Below are positions 1-5,390 of a stretch of DNA of 6,775 nt, piece by piece. Position 1 is the stretch's first letter, and each line of letters starts with the position of its first letter. The DNA lies in the NCBI GenBank assembly GCA_937893735.1, contig CALBGD010000113.1, positions 1 to 6,775 of the forward strand, given 5' to 3'. The position numbers were made by a program, and so were the translations under genes. This DNA is from an uncultured Clostridia bacterium. GTDB lineage: Bacteria > Bacillota > Clostridia > Oscillospirales > Ruminococcaceae. Under the pieces are notes generated by a model. The model was given only the letters and a program-made list of their open reading frames with translations, was not told where the DNA came from and did not search any database.

Positions 1-179
1 CGTATGAGCTTATCCGCATCGCGGGGCGCTACGACAACATCGTAACGAAGATATTCTCCGCGCCGGGGCTGTGGATGCAGAGGATAACCACCAAGGAGCC
101 GGACGATTCCATGATAGAGGTCGCCATCGCGGCGGTAACTCCCTGCCTGCCCAAAGAGGGCGAGGACGATAACTGGTGA
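1..179 (+). CDS. DUF1385 family (YqhQ-like) membrane protein, C-terminal fragment
   Basis: This is the last 58 codons (codons begin at position 3) and the TGA stop of a gene that starts before the window. The visible end contains 'YELIRIAGRYDN' followed by 'APGLWMQRITTKEPDD' and 'MIEVAI'. The PGLWxQRxTTKEPDDxMIEVAI block is the hallmark C-terminus of the DUF1385 family (B. subtilis YqhQ type), which are predicted multi-pass membrane proteins of unestablished function. The membrane segments lie in the missing upstream part. In many Clostridia this family sits between rpmE (ribosomal protein L31) and prmC, and prmC does follow here. Its stop codon overlaps the GTG start of prmC by four bases, which suggests co-translation. 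The family assignment is confident; the molecular role is unknown. Confidence 0.88.
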   Translation, partial: YELIRIAGRYDNIVTKIFSAPGLWMQRITTKEPDDSMIEVAIAAVTPCLPKEGEDDNW

Positions 180-1039
180 GCGGCATGAATATCGGCTCTC
201 TGCGCAAAACCTGCATACGCGCCCTTGCGGACGGCGGCAATGACAACCCGCAGTTTGAAGCGGAGCAGCTCCTGATGAAATTCTGCGGCGTCACAAGGAA
301 CGATATGCTGCTGTTTCCGGCGCTGGAAGTTCCGGAGGACAAGGCGCGGGCGGCGCTTGATGCCGTTTCCCGGAGGCTTTCTGGGGAGCCGCTCCAGTAC
401 ATTCTGGGCGAGTGGGAATTCTACGGACTTCCGTTTTATGTCGGCAAGGGAGTGCTTATCCCCCGGCAGGACACGGAGACCATCGCGGAGCTTGCGGTCT
501 CCTTGGCAAAGGGGCGCAGGGGCGCGGGATTCCTCGCGGCTGACCTCTGTGCGGGGAGCGGCTGTATCGGGATAACTCTGTCGAAGCTCGCCGGGGTGCC
601 GGTGAAGCTTCTGGAGCTTTCGGAGCAGGCGCTGGGGTACCTCCGCAGGAATATAGAGCTGAATGGAGTCCAGCGGCTGTGCGAAGCGCTCCGCGCGGAC
701 GTGCTCTCGCAGGAGACCGCGGATAGGCTCCCGGCGCTGGACCTGATAGTCACGAACCCGCCCTACCTCACGGCGCAGGATATGCGGGAGCTCCAGACGG
801 AGGTCGCGCATGAGCCGGAAACGGCGCTTTTCGGCGGCGAGGACGGTCTGGACTACTACCGCAGAATGATACCGCTGTGGGGCGCGAAATTAAAACCCGG
901 CGGAATGCTTGCGGCGGAGATAGGCATGGGTCAGGAAAACGACGTCATGCGGATATTTAAAGATTGCGGAATGACCGCGCAGTACAAAAAGGACCTGTGC
1001 GGCGTGATCCGTGTAATATACGGAATAAGGAACGAATAA
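176..1039 (+). CDS. prmC: PrmC, peptide chain release factor N5-glutamine methyltransferase
   Basis: PrmC (HemK) uses S-adenosylmethionine to methylate the glutamine of the GGQ motif in release factors RF1 and RF2, in the cytoplasm, and so raises termination efficiency. The product is 287 residues, the usual family length. Residues 1-75 form the helical release-factor-recognition domain. 'EPLQYILGEWEFYG' (71-84) and 'VLIPRQDTE' (93-101) are typical PrmC blocks. Motif I of the SAM fold is 'DLCAGSGCIG' (123-132). The catalytic NPPY is at 194-197, preceded by 'LIVT'. The GTG start at 176 was chosen because a GAGGA site (162-166) sits 9 bases upstream and the start overlaps the previous stop as GTGA. 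An in-frame ATG at 185 is possible but lies 18 bases from that site. The usual partner prfA is not next door; recA follows instead, 18 bases after the stop. Confidence 0.95.
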   Translation: MSGMNIGSLRKTCIRALADGGNDNPQFEAEQLLMKFCGVTRNDMLLFPALEVPEDKARAALDAVSRRLSGEPLQYILGEWEFYGLPFYVGKGVLIPRQDTETIAELAVSLAKGRRGAGFLAADLCAGSGCIGITLSKLAGVPVKLLELSEQALGYLRRNIELNGVQRLCEALRADVLSQETADRLPALDLIVTNPPYLTAQDMRELQTEVAHEPETALFGGEDGLDYYRRMIPLWGAKLKPGGMLAAEIGMGQENDVMRIFKDCGMTAQYKKDLCGVIRVIYGIRNE

Positions 1040-1044
1040 AAAAC

Positions 1045-1050
1045 GGAGGA
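1045..1050 (+). promoter_or_regulatory. Ribosome binding site of recA
   Basis: GGAGGA lies 7 bases before the recA ATG, inside the 18-base prmC–recA gap. It is near-consensus and fixes the recA start at 1058. The gap is too short for a promoter of its own and carries no LexA-type palindrome. Confidence 0.85.
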
Positions 1051-1057
1051 TAAAGAA

Positions 1058-2239
1058 ATGGCTGACAAGAAAAAGAACGCGGTAGTAAAGCCGGTAGTCA
1101 GGATAGTTGACCCGGGTGAGCGCGAAAAAGCGTTAAAGACGGCGATGGCACAGCTTGAAAAGCGCTTCGGCGAGGGCGCGGTAATGTTCATGGGCGAAAA
1201 CCGCCATATGGACGTGGAGAGCATATCCACAGGCTCCCTCATGCTGGACCTTGCGCTTGGAATAGGCGGACTTCCCAAGGGACGTATCATCGAGATATAC
1301 GGTACGGAATCCTCCGGTAAGACGACCATCTCGCTTCAGGCTGTTGCGGAGGCGCAGAAAGCCGGCGGCACGGCGGCATTCATCGACGTGGAGCACGCCC
1401 TCGACCCGGTTTACGCAAGGAAGCTCGGCGTTGATATCGACCATCTGCTGGTTTCCCAGCCGGACACCGGCGAGCAGGCGCTCGAGATAATCGAGACTCT
1501 GGTGCGTTCCGGTGCGGTGGATATCATCGTACTTGACTCCGTTGCCGCAATGACCACCAAGGCGGAGATAGACGGCGACATGGGCGACGCGCACGTCGGC
1601 GTTCAGGCAAGACTTATGTCTCAGGCGATGAGAAAGCTCACCGCCGTTATCAGCAACACCAACACCGTTGCAATATTCATCAACCAGATACGCGAGAAGA
1701 TAGGCGTTATGTACGGCAACCCGGAAACCACTCCCGGCGGACGCGCGCTGAAATTCTACTCCTCCGTGCGCATCGAGGTAAGGCGCGGCGAACCCATCAA
1801 GGACGGCGGCGAGATAATCGGCAGCCGCACCAAGTGCAAGGTCGTAAAGAATAAGGTGGCTCCTCCTTTCAAGACTGCGGAGTTTGATATGCTGTACGGT
1901 CAGGGCGTTTCCAAGCTCGGCGAGATAGTTGACACCGCCGTTGAATTCGGCATAATCAAGAAGAGCGGAAGCTGGTTCAGCTACAACGATATGAAGATAG
2001 GTCAGGGACGCGAAAAGGTGTTCGAGTACCTCAAGGCAAACGCTGATATATGCAGCGAGGTCGAGGGCAAGGTGCGCGAGGAATTCGCGAAGAACTCCAG
2101 TCTGCTTGACAGCCTTTCCAGCGACGACGATTTCGAGGAGGGCATGGACATCGCCGAGGGCGGCGAGAAGCCCGCAAAGAAATCCGGGGATTCCGACGAG
2201 GACGATTTCGCAGAGTTCGCTCCGGAGGACGTGGAATAA
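1058..2239 (+). CDS. recA: RecA recombinase
   Basis: RecA forms ATP-dependent filaments on single-stranded DNA. It catalyses homologous pairing and strand exchange and triggers LexA self-cleavage. The product is 393 residues, longer than the common 345-360. The excess comes from about 15 extra N-terminal residues rich in Lys and Val and from an acidic tail (about 355-393) with a short basic patch near 371-375. The core is intact. Walker A is 'GTESSGKTT' (82-90), Walker B is '[10 protein letters not shown]' (155-164), and the [14 protein letters not shown] signature is at 175-190. The '[19 protein letters not shown]' region (207-225) covers DNA-binding loop L2. Two positions that are usually proline are Thr here (83 and 167). 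No SOS operator is visible upstream, so transcription likely enters from the prmC side. Identification is certain; the effect of the substitutions is unknown. Confidence 0.98.
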   Translation: MADKKKNAVVKPVVRIVDPGEREKALKTAMAQLEKRFGEGAVMFMGENRHMDVESISTGSLMLDLALGIGGLPKGRIIEIYGTESSGKTTISLQAVAEAQKAGGTAAFIDVEHALDPVYARKLGVDIDHLLVSQPDTGEQALEIIETLVRSGAVDIIVLDSVAAMTTKAEIDGDMGDAHVGVQARLMSQAMRKLTAVISNTNTVAIFINQIREKIGVMYGNPETTPGGRALKFYSSVRIEVRRGEPIKDGGEIIGSRTKCKVVKNKVAPPFKTAEFDMLYGQGVSKLGEIVDTAVEFGIIKKSGSWFSYNDMKIGQGREKVFEYLKANADICSEVEGKVREEFAKNSSLLDSLSSDDDFEEGMDIAEGGEKPAKKSGDSDEDDFAEFAPEDVE

Positions 2240-2242
2240 CAA

Positions 2243-2920
2243 ATGGGACGGCTTCAGAACTGCCGCGCGGAGAATTTCGCGGGCGGCAGGATAACGGAGC
2301 TTTCCGTCTACAAGGGCGACACCTACCAGCTTGAACTGGAGGACGGAAAGAAATTCTACATCAACTGCACAATAGTCGCGGACTACGACCTGCACGAGGG
2401 CGAAGAGATGGACGGCGGCCTGCTGGAAAAGCTCCAGCACGCGGACAGAATGCGCAAGGCGAAGAAGCGCGCCCTCTACCTGCTGGGGAGCCGTATGTAC
2501 TGCTACAACGAGCTGTACAAGAAGCTCCTGCCGACCTACGGGGAGGAGGCCTCCCGGGCGGCGGCGGACGCAATGCAGGAGTACGGCTATATAGACGACG
2601 AGGACTACGCCGCGAAGCTCGCGGACAGGCTTATCCACGTCAAGCGCTGGGGAATGCAGAAGACCCGCTGGGAAATGCAGACACGTGGTCTTGACCGGAA
2701 TCTCATAGAGGACGTCCTCGCGGAATACACGGACGAGGACATCGACGGGGAGATACTCCACCTGCTGGAAACGAAGTACAGCGAGAAGCTTTCCGACCCG
2801 GACGACCGCCGCAGGACAATGGCTGCTCTGGCGCGGCGGGGCTACGGCTGGGGCGCGGTGAAGCGGTGCATGGAGAAAATAATTCAGGATATAGATGATA
2901 ACGAGGAAGAATATGAGTAA
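2243..2920 (+). CDS. recX: RecX, regulatory protein of RecA
   Basis: RecX binds RecA filaments and limits or remodels them, and recX is classically located just after recA, as here (3-base gap). The product is 225 residues, closer to the long Firmicute form than to the roughly 165-residue enterobacterial form. Residues 16-56 look like the extra beta-rich N-terminal segment ('RITELSVYKGDTYQLELEDG'). The helical RecX repeats begin with 'RALYLLGSRMYCYNELYKKL' (76-95). They continue with 'GYIDDEDYAAKLADRLIHVK' (115-134), 'RWGMQKTRWEMQTRGL' (135-150) and a third repeat to about 215. The end is acidic ('DDNEEEYE'). A GGAGGA at 2224-2229, within the end of recA, lies 13 bases from the ATG. That is a longish spacing and points to coupling with recA translation. 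The gene overlaps rimO by 8 bases. Confidence 0.93.
   Translation: MGRLQNCRAENFAGGRITELSVYKGDTYQLELEDGKKFYINCTIVADYDLHEGEEMDGGLLEKLQHADRMRKAKKRALYLLGSRMYCYNELYKKLLPTYGEEASRAAADAMQEYGYIDDEDYAAKLADRLIHVKRWGMQKTRWEMQTRGLDRNLIEDVLAEYTDEDIDGEILHLLETKYSEKLSDPDDRRRTMAALARRGYGWGAVKRCMEKIIQDIDDNEEEYE
2903..2907 (+). promoter_or_regulatory. Ribosome binding site that decides the rimO start
   Basis: GAGGA at the end of recX lies 5 bases before the ATG at 2913. The other in-frame ATG, at 2895, is upstream of this site and would add six residues (MITRKN) not typical of RimO. The site therefore favours 2913. Confidence 0.7.
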
Positions 2921-4286
2921 GATAAAGGTTGCAATGGTATCTCTGGGCTGCTCCAAGAATCAGGTGGACGCAGAGCAGATGATGGCGAAGATAGCGGACA
3001 GGGGCTACGCATTCGTTGCGGAGCCGGGAATGGCGGATATAGTTCTGGTGAACACCTGCGGCTTCATTCAGTCCGCAAAGGAGGAGGCGATAGGCTGGAT
3101 AATGGAGCTTATCGATCTCAAGAACGAAGGCAGGATAAAGCGCATAATCGTCACGGGCTGTCTCAGCGAGCGCTACCGCGACCAGTTCGCGGAGGAATTC
3201 CCGGAGATAGACGCGGTGGTGGGGATAGCGGAGTACGGCAAAATAGCCGACATCGTTGACGGTCTGGTGGATTTCGAAAAGCCCGCGCACGAGGACGGCA
3301 CCCCGGCGGTGTGCTACTTCGGCAAGAAGGAGAGCCACAGCATGGAGGGCAAGCGCATTATTTCCACGCTGCCGCACTACGCGTACCTCCGCATTGCGGA
3401 CGGCTGCGACAACTGCTGCACCTACTGCGCTATTCCGGCTATCCGCGGAAGATTCCGCAGCAGGAAGATGGAGGACATCGTTGAGGAAACGAAGCTCCTC
3501 GCCAAGGACGGCGTAAAGGAGATAGTAATTATCGCGCAGGACGTTACACGCTACGGTCTGGACCTTTACGGAAAACTGGCTCTGCCGGAGCTTCTGGACA
3601 AGCTGTGCGAGATAGACGGGCTGAAATGGATTCGTCTGCTCTACTGCTATCCCGAGAGGGTGACGGACGAGCTTATCGACTGCATAAAGCGTCAGGACAA
3701 GATAGTGAAGTATCTTGATATCCCGATGCAGCACTGCAACGACACGATACTGAAGCGCATGAACCGCAAATGTACCGGCGCGCAGGAGCGCGAGCTGGTT
3801 GAGAAGCTCCGCAGGGAGATACCGGGCATTACGCTGAGGACTACGTTTATCACGGGCTTCCCCGGGGAGACCGAGGAGCAGTTCAACGAGCTGGGAGAAT
3901 TCGCCGAGGAAATGCACTTCGAGCGCATGGGCTGCTTTGCATACTCCGAGGAGGAGGGGACTCCGGCAGCTTCATTCCCGGACATGGTGGACGAGGACGT
4001 GCGCGAGCACCGCAAGGAGATACTCGAGGAGCAGCAGGACACCCGCGTTGCGGAGCTGTACAATTCCATGATAGGCTCCACTGACGAGGTGGTGGTCGAG
4101 GGCTATGACAAGTATCTCGCGGAGGGCGGTCTGTTCTTCGGCAGGAGCGCGATGTTCGCCCCGGAGATAGACGGCATGATATATTTCAGCGTTCCGCAGG
4201 GAATGAAGAAGCCGAGGATAGGCGATTTCGTGAACGTCCGCTTTGACGATGTTCTGGACAATAATCTTCTGGGAGAAATGGTATGA
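2913..4286 (+). CDS. rimO: RimO, ribosomal protein S12 (aspartate) methylthiotransferase
   Basis: RimO is a radical-SAM enzyme with two iron-sulfur clusters that adds a methylthio group to the beta carbon of a conserved aspartate in ribosomal protein S12. The product is 457 residues, about the family norm of 440. The N-terminal MTTase domain opens with 'VSLGCSKNQVDAE' (9-21), the RimO version rather than the MiaB tRNA version, and its cluster cysteines are C13, C49 and C83. The radical-SAM CxxxCxxC cysteines are C165, C169 and C172 within 'DGCDNCCTYCAIP' (163-175). 'LRTTFITGFPGETEEQF' (308-324) is a typical downstream motif. Residues from about 386 to the end form the TRAM domain that binds the substrate. 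C168 is an extra cysteine inside the cluster loop. The start overlaps the recX stop by 8 bases, and the stop shares ATGA with pgsA. In other Firmicutes rimO also commonly precedes pgsA. Confidence 0.95.
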   Translation: MSKIKVAMVSLGCSKNQVDAEQMMAKIADRGYAFVAEPGMADIVLVNTCGFIQSAKEEAIGWIMELIDLKNEGRIKRIIVTGCLSERYRDQFAEEFPEIDAVVGIAEYGKIADIVDGLVDFEKPAHEDGTPAVCYFGKKESHSMEGKRIISTLPHYAYLRIADGCDNCCTYCAIPAIRGRFRSRKMEDIVEETKLLAKDGVKEIVIIAQDVTRYGLDLYGKLALPELLDKLCEIDGLKWIRLLYCYPERVTDELIDCIKRQDKIVKYLDIPMQHCNDTILKRMNRKCTGAQERELVEKLRREIPGITLRTTFITGFPGETEEQFNELGEFAEEMHFERMGCFAYSEEEGTPAASFPDMVDEDVREHRKEILEEQQDTRVAELYNSMIGSTDEVVVEGYDKYLAEGGLFFGRSAMFAPEIDGMIYFSVPQGMKKPRIGDFVNVRFDDVLDNNLLGEMV

Positions 4287-4858
4287 ATCTTGCAAACAAG
4301 CTGACCCTTATGCGCGTGATACTGGTGCCATTTTTCGTGGCGTTCATGCTTATCGGGGCGATACCGTACAATTATCTGTGGGCGCTGGTGGTGTTCGCTG
4401 TGGCGAGTATCACGGATATGCTTGACGGAAAGATAGCGCGCAGATACAACATGATAACCAGCTTCGGCAAGTTTCTCGACCCGCTGGCGGACAAGATACT
4501 TGTTGCGGCGGCGCTGGTGTGCTTCGTGCAGCTCGGCTGGTGCAGCGCGTGGGTGACTGCGCTTATCCTCGCGCGGGAGTTCGTGGTTTCCGGCGTTCGG
4601 CTGGTGGCTGCCTCCAGCGAGAAAAAGGTGGTCATCGCGGCGGGAATGCTCGGAAAGCTCAAGACCGCTATGACAATGGTGGCTATCTGCGTGATACTCT
4701 TCATGTGGATCCTGGCGCAGTTCGGCGCGATTTCTCCGGATGGCTTCCCGATACAGATAATAAGCGACGTGCTGATGTACATTGCGGCGGCGCTCACCGT
4801 GGCTTCCGGCGTGAAGTATCTCTATGACTACCGGGAATTTATAGACCCGGCGAAGTAA
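4283..4858 (+). CDS. pgsA: PgsA, CDP-diacylglycerol–glycerol-3-phosphate 3-phosphatidyltransferase
   Basis: PgsA is an integral membrane enzyme that joins CDP-diacylglycerol and glycerol-3-phosphate to make phosphatidylglycerophosphate, the committed step to phosphatidylglycerol and cardiolipin. The product is 191 residues, the usual size. The full CDP-alcohol phosphotransferase motif is present with every key residue: D45, D48, G49, A52, R53, G62, D66 and D70. 'AREFVVSGVR' (97-106) and 'GKLKT' (124-128) are PgsA-type motifs that separate it from other members of the superfamily. Hydrophobic segments lie near 8-27, 31-44, 71-95, 127-148 and 157-178, consistent with a six-helix fold. The start ATG overlaps the rimO stop as ATGA, with GGGAGA (4271-4276) six bases ahead. 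It is the last gene of the operon. The final A of its TAA is also the first base of the repeat element that follows. Confidence 0.95.
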   Translation: MNLANKLTLMRVILVPFFVAFMLIGAIPYNYLWALVVFAVASITDMLDGKIARRYNMITSFGKFLDPLADKILVAAALVCFVQLGWCSAWVTALILAREFVVSGVRLVAASSEKKVVIAAGMLGKLKTAMTMVAICVILFMWILAQFGAISPDGFPIQIISDVLMYIAAALTVASGVKYLYDYREFIDPAK

Positions 4859-4889
4859 ATTCGGAATTCGGAATTCATAATTCGGAATT
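4858..4889 (+). repeat. Tandem heptamer ladder (AATTCGG-type) at the left element tip
   Basis: Starting at 4858 the sequence reads AATTCGG, AATTCGG, AATTCAT, AATTCGG, AATT, a 7-base period with one degenerate unit. The same ladder occurs inverted at 5274-5305 on the right tip with the identical degenerate unit in the identical place. The two tips were therefore copied as a block rather than arising independently. Confidence 0.85.
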
Positions 4890-4926
4890 GATGTGCCGTT
4901 TCGCGGCGGATTTTGATTATATGTAG
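4858..4926 (+). repeat. Left terminal inverted repeat (69 bp)
   Basis: This arm matches the reverse complement of 5237-5305 at 64 of 69 positions. The outer 32 bases match perfectly, and the five mismatches all lie in the inner 37. It starts in the pgsA stop codon and ends in TGTAG, directly abutting the GGGAGGGG arm of the inner hairpin. Confidence 0.92.
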
Positions 4927-4947
4927 GGGAGGGGCTTGCCCCTCCCG
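4923..4947 (+). repeat. Inner inverted repeat, left copy, with strong hairpin
   Basis: These 25 bases are the exact reverse complement of 5066-5090. The core at 4927-4946 is itself a perfect palindromic hairpin: GGGAGGGG, loop CTTG, CCCCTCCC. In RNA the loop would be a CUUG tetraloop, which is known to be stable. It overlaps the inner end of the left terminal repeat by four bases. Confidence 0.9.
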
Positions 4948-4956
4948 CATTTATTT

Positions 4957-4980
4957 GCGCGGCGTCCGTGCCGCGTTTTT
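4957..4980 (+). terminator. Rho-independent terminator-like hairpin after pgsA
   Basis: CGCGGC (4958-4963) pairs with GCCGCG (4970-4975) across a six-base loop and is followed at once by five T (4976-4980). It lies about 100 bases after the pgsA stop, in the right orientation to end the prmC–recA–recX–rimO–pgsA transcript. The stem is short (6 bp) but all G-C. The T-tract is brief and then broken by GG, so efficiency may be moderate. The strong CUUG hairpin 11 bases upstream may also contribute to 3' end formation or protection. Confidence 0.6.
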
Positions 4981-5065
4981 GGTGCGTGTGAAATCTTTCT
5001 GATTTTTCCAGCCCTTTTGCGTGGTGTATGTACAGCGTGTGATTTCTATGCGAATAAGAGGATTT

Positions 5066-5090
5066 CGGGAGGGGCAAGCCCCTCCCCTAC
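5066..5090 (-). repeat. Inner inverted repeat, right copy, with strong hairpin
   Basis: This is the exact inverted copy of 4923-4947. Its core 5067-5086 is GGGAGGGG, loop CAAG, CCCCTCCC. Unlike the left copy it is not next to a terminal repeat; 146 bases separate it from the right one. The inner unit (4923-5090) is therefore asymmetrically placed within the element. Confidence 0.9.
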
Positions 5091-5236
5091 GGTTTTTGTG
5101 GGGAATCGTGCTGAACGCTCTGTGAGCGGCGGATTATTTGATGGACAGCCCTCTGTCGCTTCAAGACATCTCATCCACAACGGGGGGAGAAATGTGCCTT
5201 GTGGTGCGTGGGGACAATCAGGACGGTTGCTCCCCT

Positions 5237-5305
5237 CTACACATAATTAAAATCCGCAGCGAAGCGGCACATTAATTCCGAATTATGAATTCCGAATTCC
5301 GAATT
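5237..5305 (-). repeat. Right terminal inverted repeat (69 bp)
   Basis: This is the partner of 4858-4926 in inverted orientation. It includes a small hairpin-forming block, CCGCAGCGAAGCGG (5254-5267), whose counterpart on the left has diverged. It ends five bases before the putative -35 of the feo promoter. Confidence 0.92.
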
Positions 5306-5310
5306 ATCCC

Positions 5311-5340
5311 TGTAACCTATTCCCCGCGCGGGCATATAAT
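5311..5340 (+). promoter_or_regulatory. Putative sigma-A promoter of feoAB
   Basis: A perfect TATAAT -10 box is at 5335-5340, 50 bases before the feoA ATG. The best -35 candidate, TGTAAC (5311-5316, 18-base spacer), matches consensus TTGACA poorly. The promoter may therefore be weak or activator-dependent. Transcription would start near 5347. The -35 region lies just outside the repeat element, whose AT-rich tip occupies the position of an UP element. Confidence 0.6.
5323..5332. promoter_or_regulatory. 10-bp perfect palindrome in the feo promoter spacer (possible operator)
   Basis: CCCGCGCGGG is its own reverse complement and sits between the -35 and -10 regions, two bases before TATAAT. Its position would suit a repressor site. 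It does not resemble the AT-rich Fur box or the DtxR/IdeR consensus, so no regulator can be named. GC-rich 10-mers of this kind can occur by chance in this DNA. Confidence 0.35.
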
Positions 5341-5348
5341 GTACCGAA

Positions 5349-5365
5349 CGGGTGCATTCTGCCCG
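5349..5365 (+). other. Hairpin at the predicted 5' end of the feo mRNA
   Basis: CGGG (5349-5352) pairs with CCCG (5362-5365), and the stem can be extended by two wobble pairs over a short loop. It would form at the very start of the transcript predicted from the TATAAT box. A role in stabilising the 5' end is only an inference. It has no T-tract, so it is not a terminator. Confidence 0.3.
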
Positions 5366-5377
5366 GAATAAACAGCA

Positions 5378-5383
5378 AAGGGG
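5378..5383 (+). promoter_or_regulatory. Ribosome binding site that decides the feoA start
   Basis: AAGGGG lies 7 bases before the ATG at 5391. The in-frame ATG at 5385 is only one base from it, which is too close. A longer GTG-initiated frame from 5352 lies wholly upstream of the site. Position 5391 is therefore preferred. Confidence 0.65.
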
Positions 5384-5390
5384 AATGAGC

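Larger units (their letters stand above)
4858..5305. mobile_element. MITE-like non-coding element bounded by 69-bp terminal inverted repeats
   Basis: This 448-bp stretch between pgsA and feoA has no convincing gene. Its outer 69 bases at each end are inverted copies of each other, differing at 5 positions. Nested inside are a 25-bp perfect inverted repeat pair (4923-4947 and 5066-5090), a terminator-like hairpin (4957-4980) and an imperfect hairpin at 5166-5195. Long terminal inverted repeats, small size, no transposase and an intergenic site fit a MITE or a comparable dispersed intergenic repeat. I could not find an unambiguous target-site duplication: the flanks are AGTA on the left and ATCC on the right. 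Multiple genomic copies are expected but cannot be shown from one window. It could instead be a locally generated inverted duplication. Confidence 0.65.

Noticed and set aside
2895..2912. An earlier in-frame ATG adding six residues to RimO
   Set aside because: The ribosome site at 2903-2907 lies downstream of this ATG and correctly spaced for 2913, and the added residues are not typical of the family.
1133..2956. A 607-codon open frame on the minus strand opposite recA, recX and the start of rimO
   Set aside because: It is antisense to three genes identified by intact family motifs. Its product has no recognisable domain and is rich in Val, Leu, His and Arg, as expected of the complement of GC-biased codons. 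It is a shadow frame.
2703..3917. A 404-codon minus-strand frame opposite recX and rimO
   Set aside because: It is a shadow of rimO codon bias with no domain and no ribosome site linked to a plausible start.
4936..5250. A 104-codon plus-strand frame inside the repeat element
   Set aside because: It starts on a TTG within the loop of the CTTG hairpin, has no ribosome site, and its composition simply follows the repeats. It is most likely spurious translation of the element.
5141..5275. A 44-codon ATG frame in the right half of the element, reading into the right terminal repeat (product begins MDSPLSLQD and ends IRSEAAH)
   Set aside because: There is no GGAGG-like site before the ATG, the last codons are the terminal repeat itself, and no family is recognisable. 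It could be re-examined if several element copies keep the frame open.
5346..5359. CGAAC followed four bases later by GCATT, resembling a LexA (SOS) box near the feo start site
   Set aside because: The second half site differs from GTTC at two positions, and an SOS box before an iron uptake operon would be unexpected. A chance half site is more likely.
5352..5390. An N-terminal extension of feoA from a GTG at 5352
   Set aside because: The AAGGGG site lies downstream of it, the extension covers the predicted 5' hairpin, and FeoA homologues begin near the 'SLDEIKPG' segment.
4858..5390. A riboswitch, tRNA, CRISPR array or origin in the 530-base gap before feoA
   Set aside because: I looked for conserved riboswitch cores, cloverleaf arms, regularly spaced direct repeats and DnaA boxes and saw none. 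The structure present is accounted for by nested inverted repeats, one terminator-like hairpin and a promoter.
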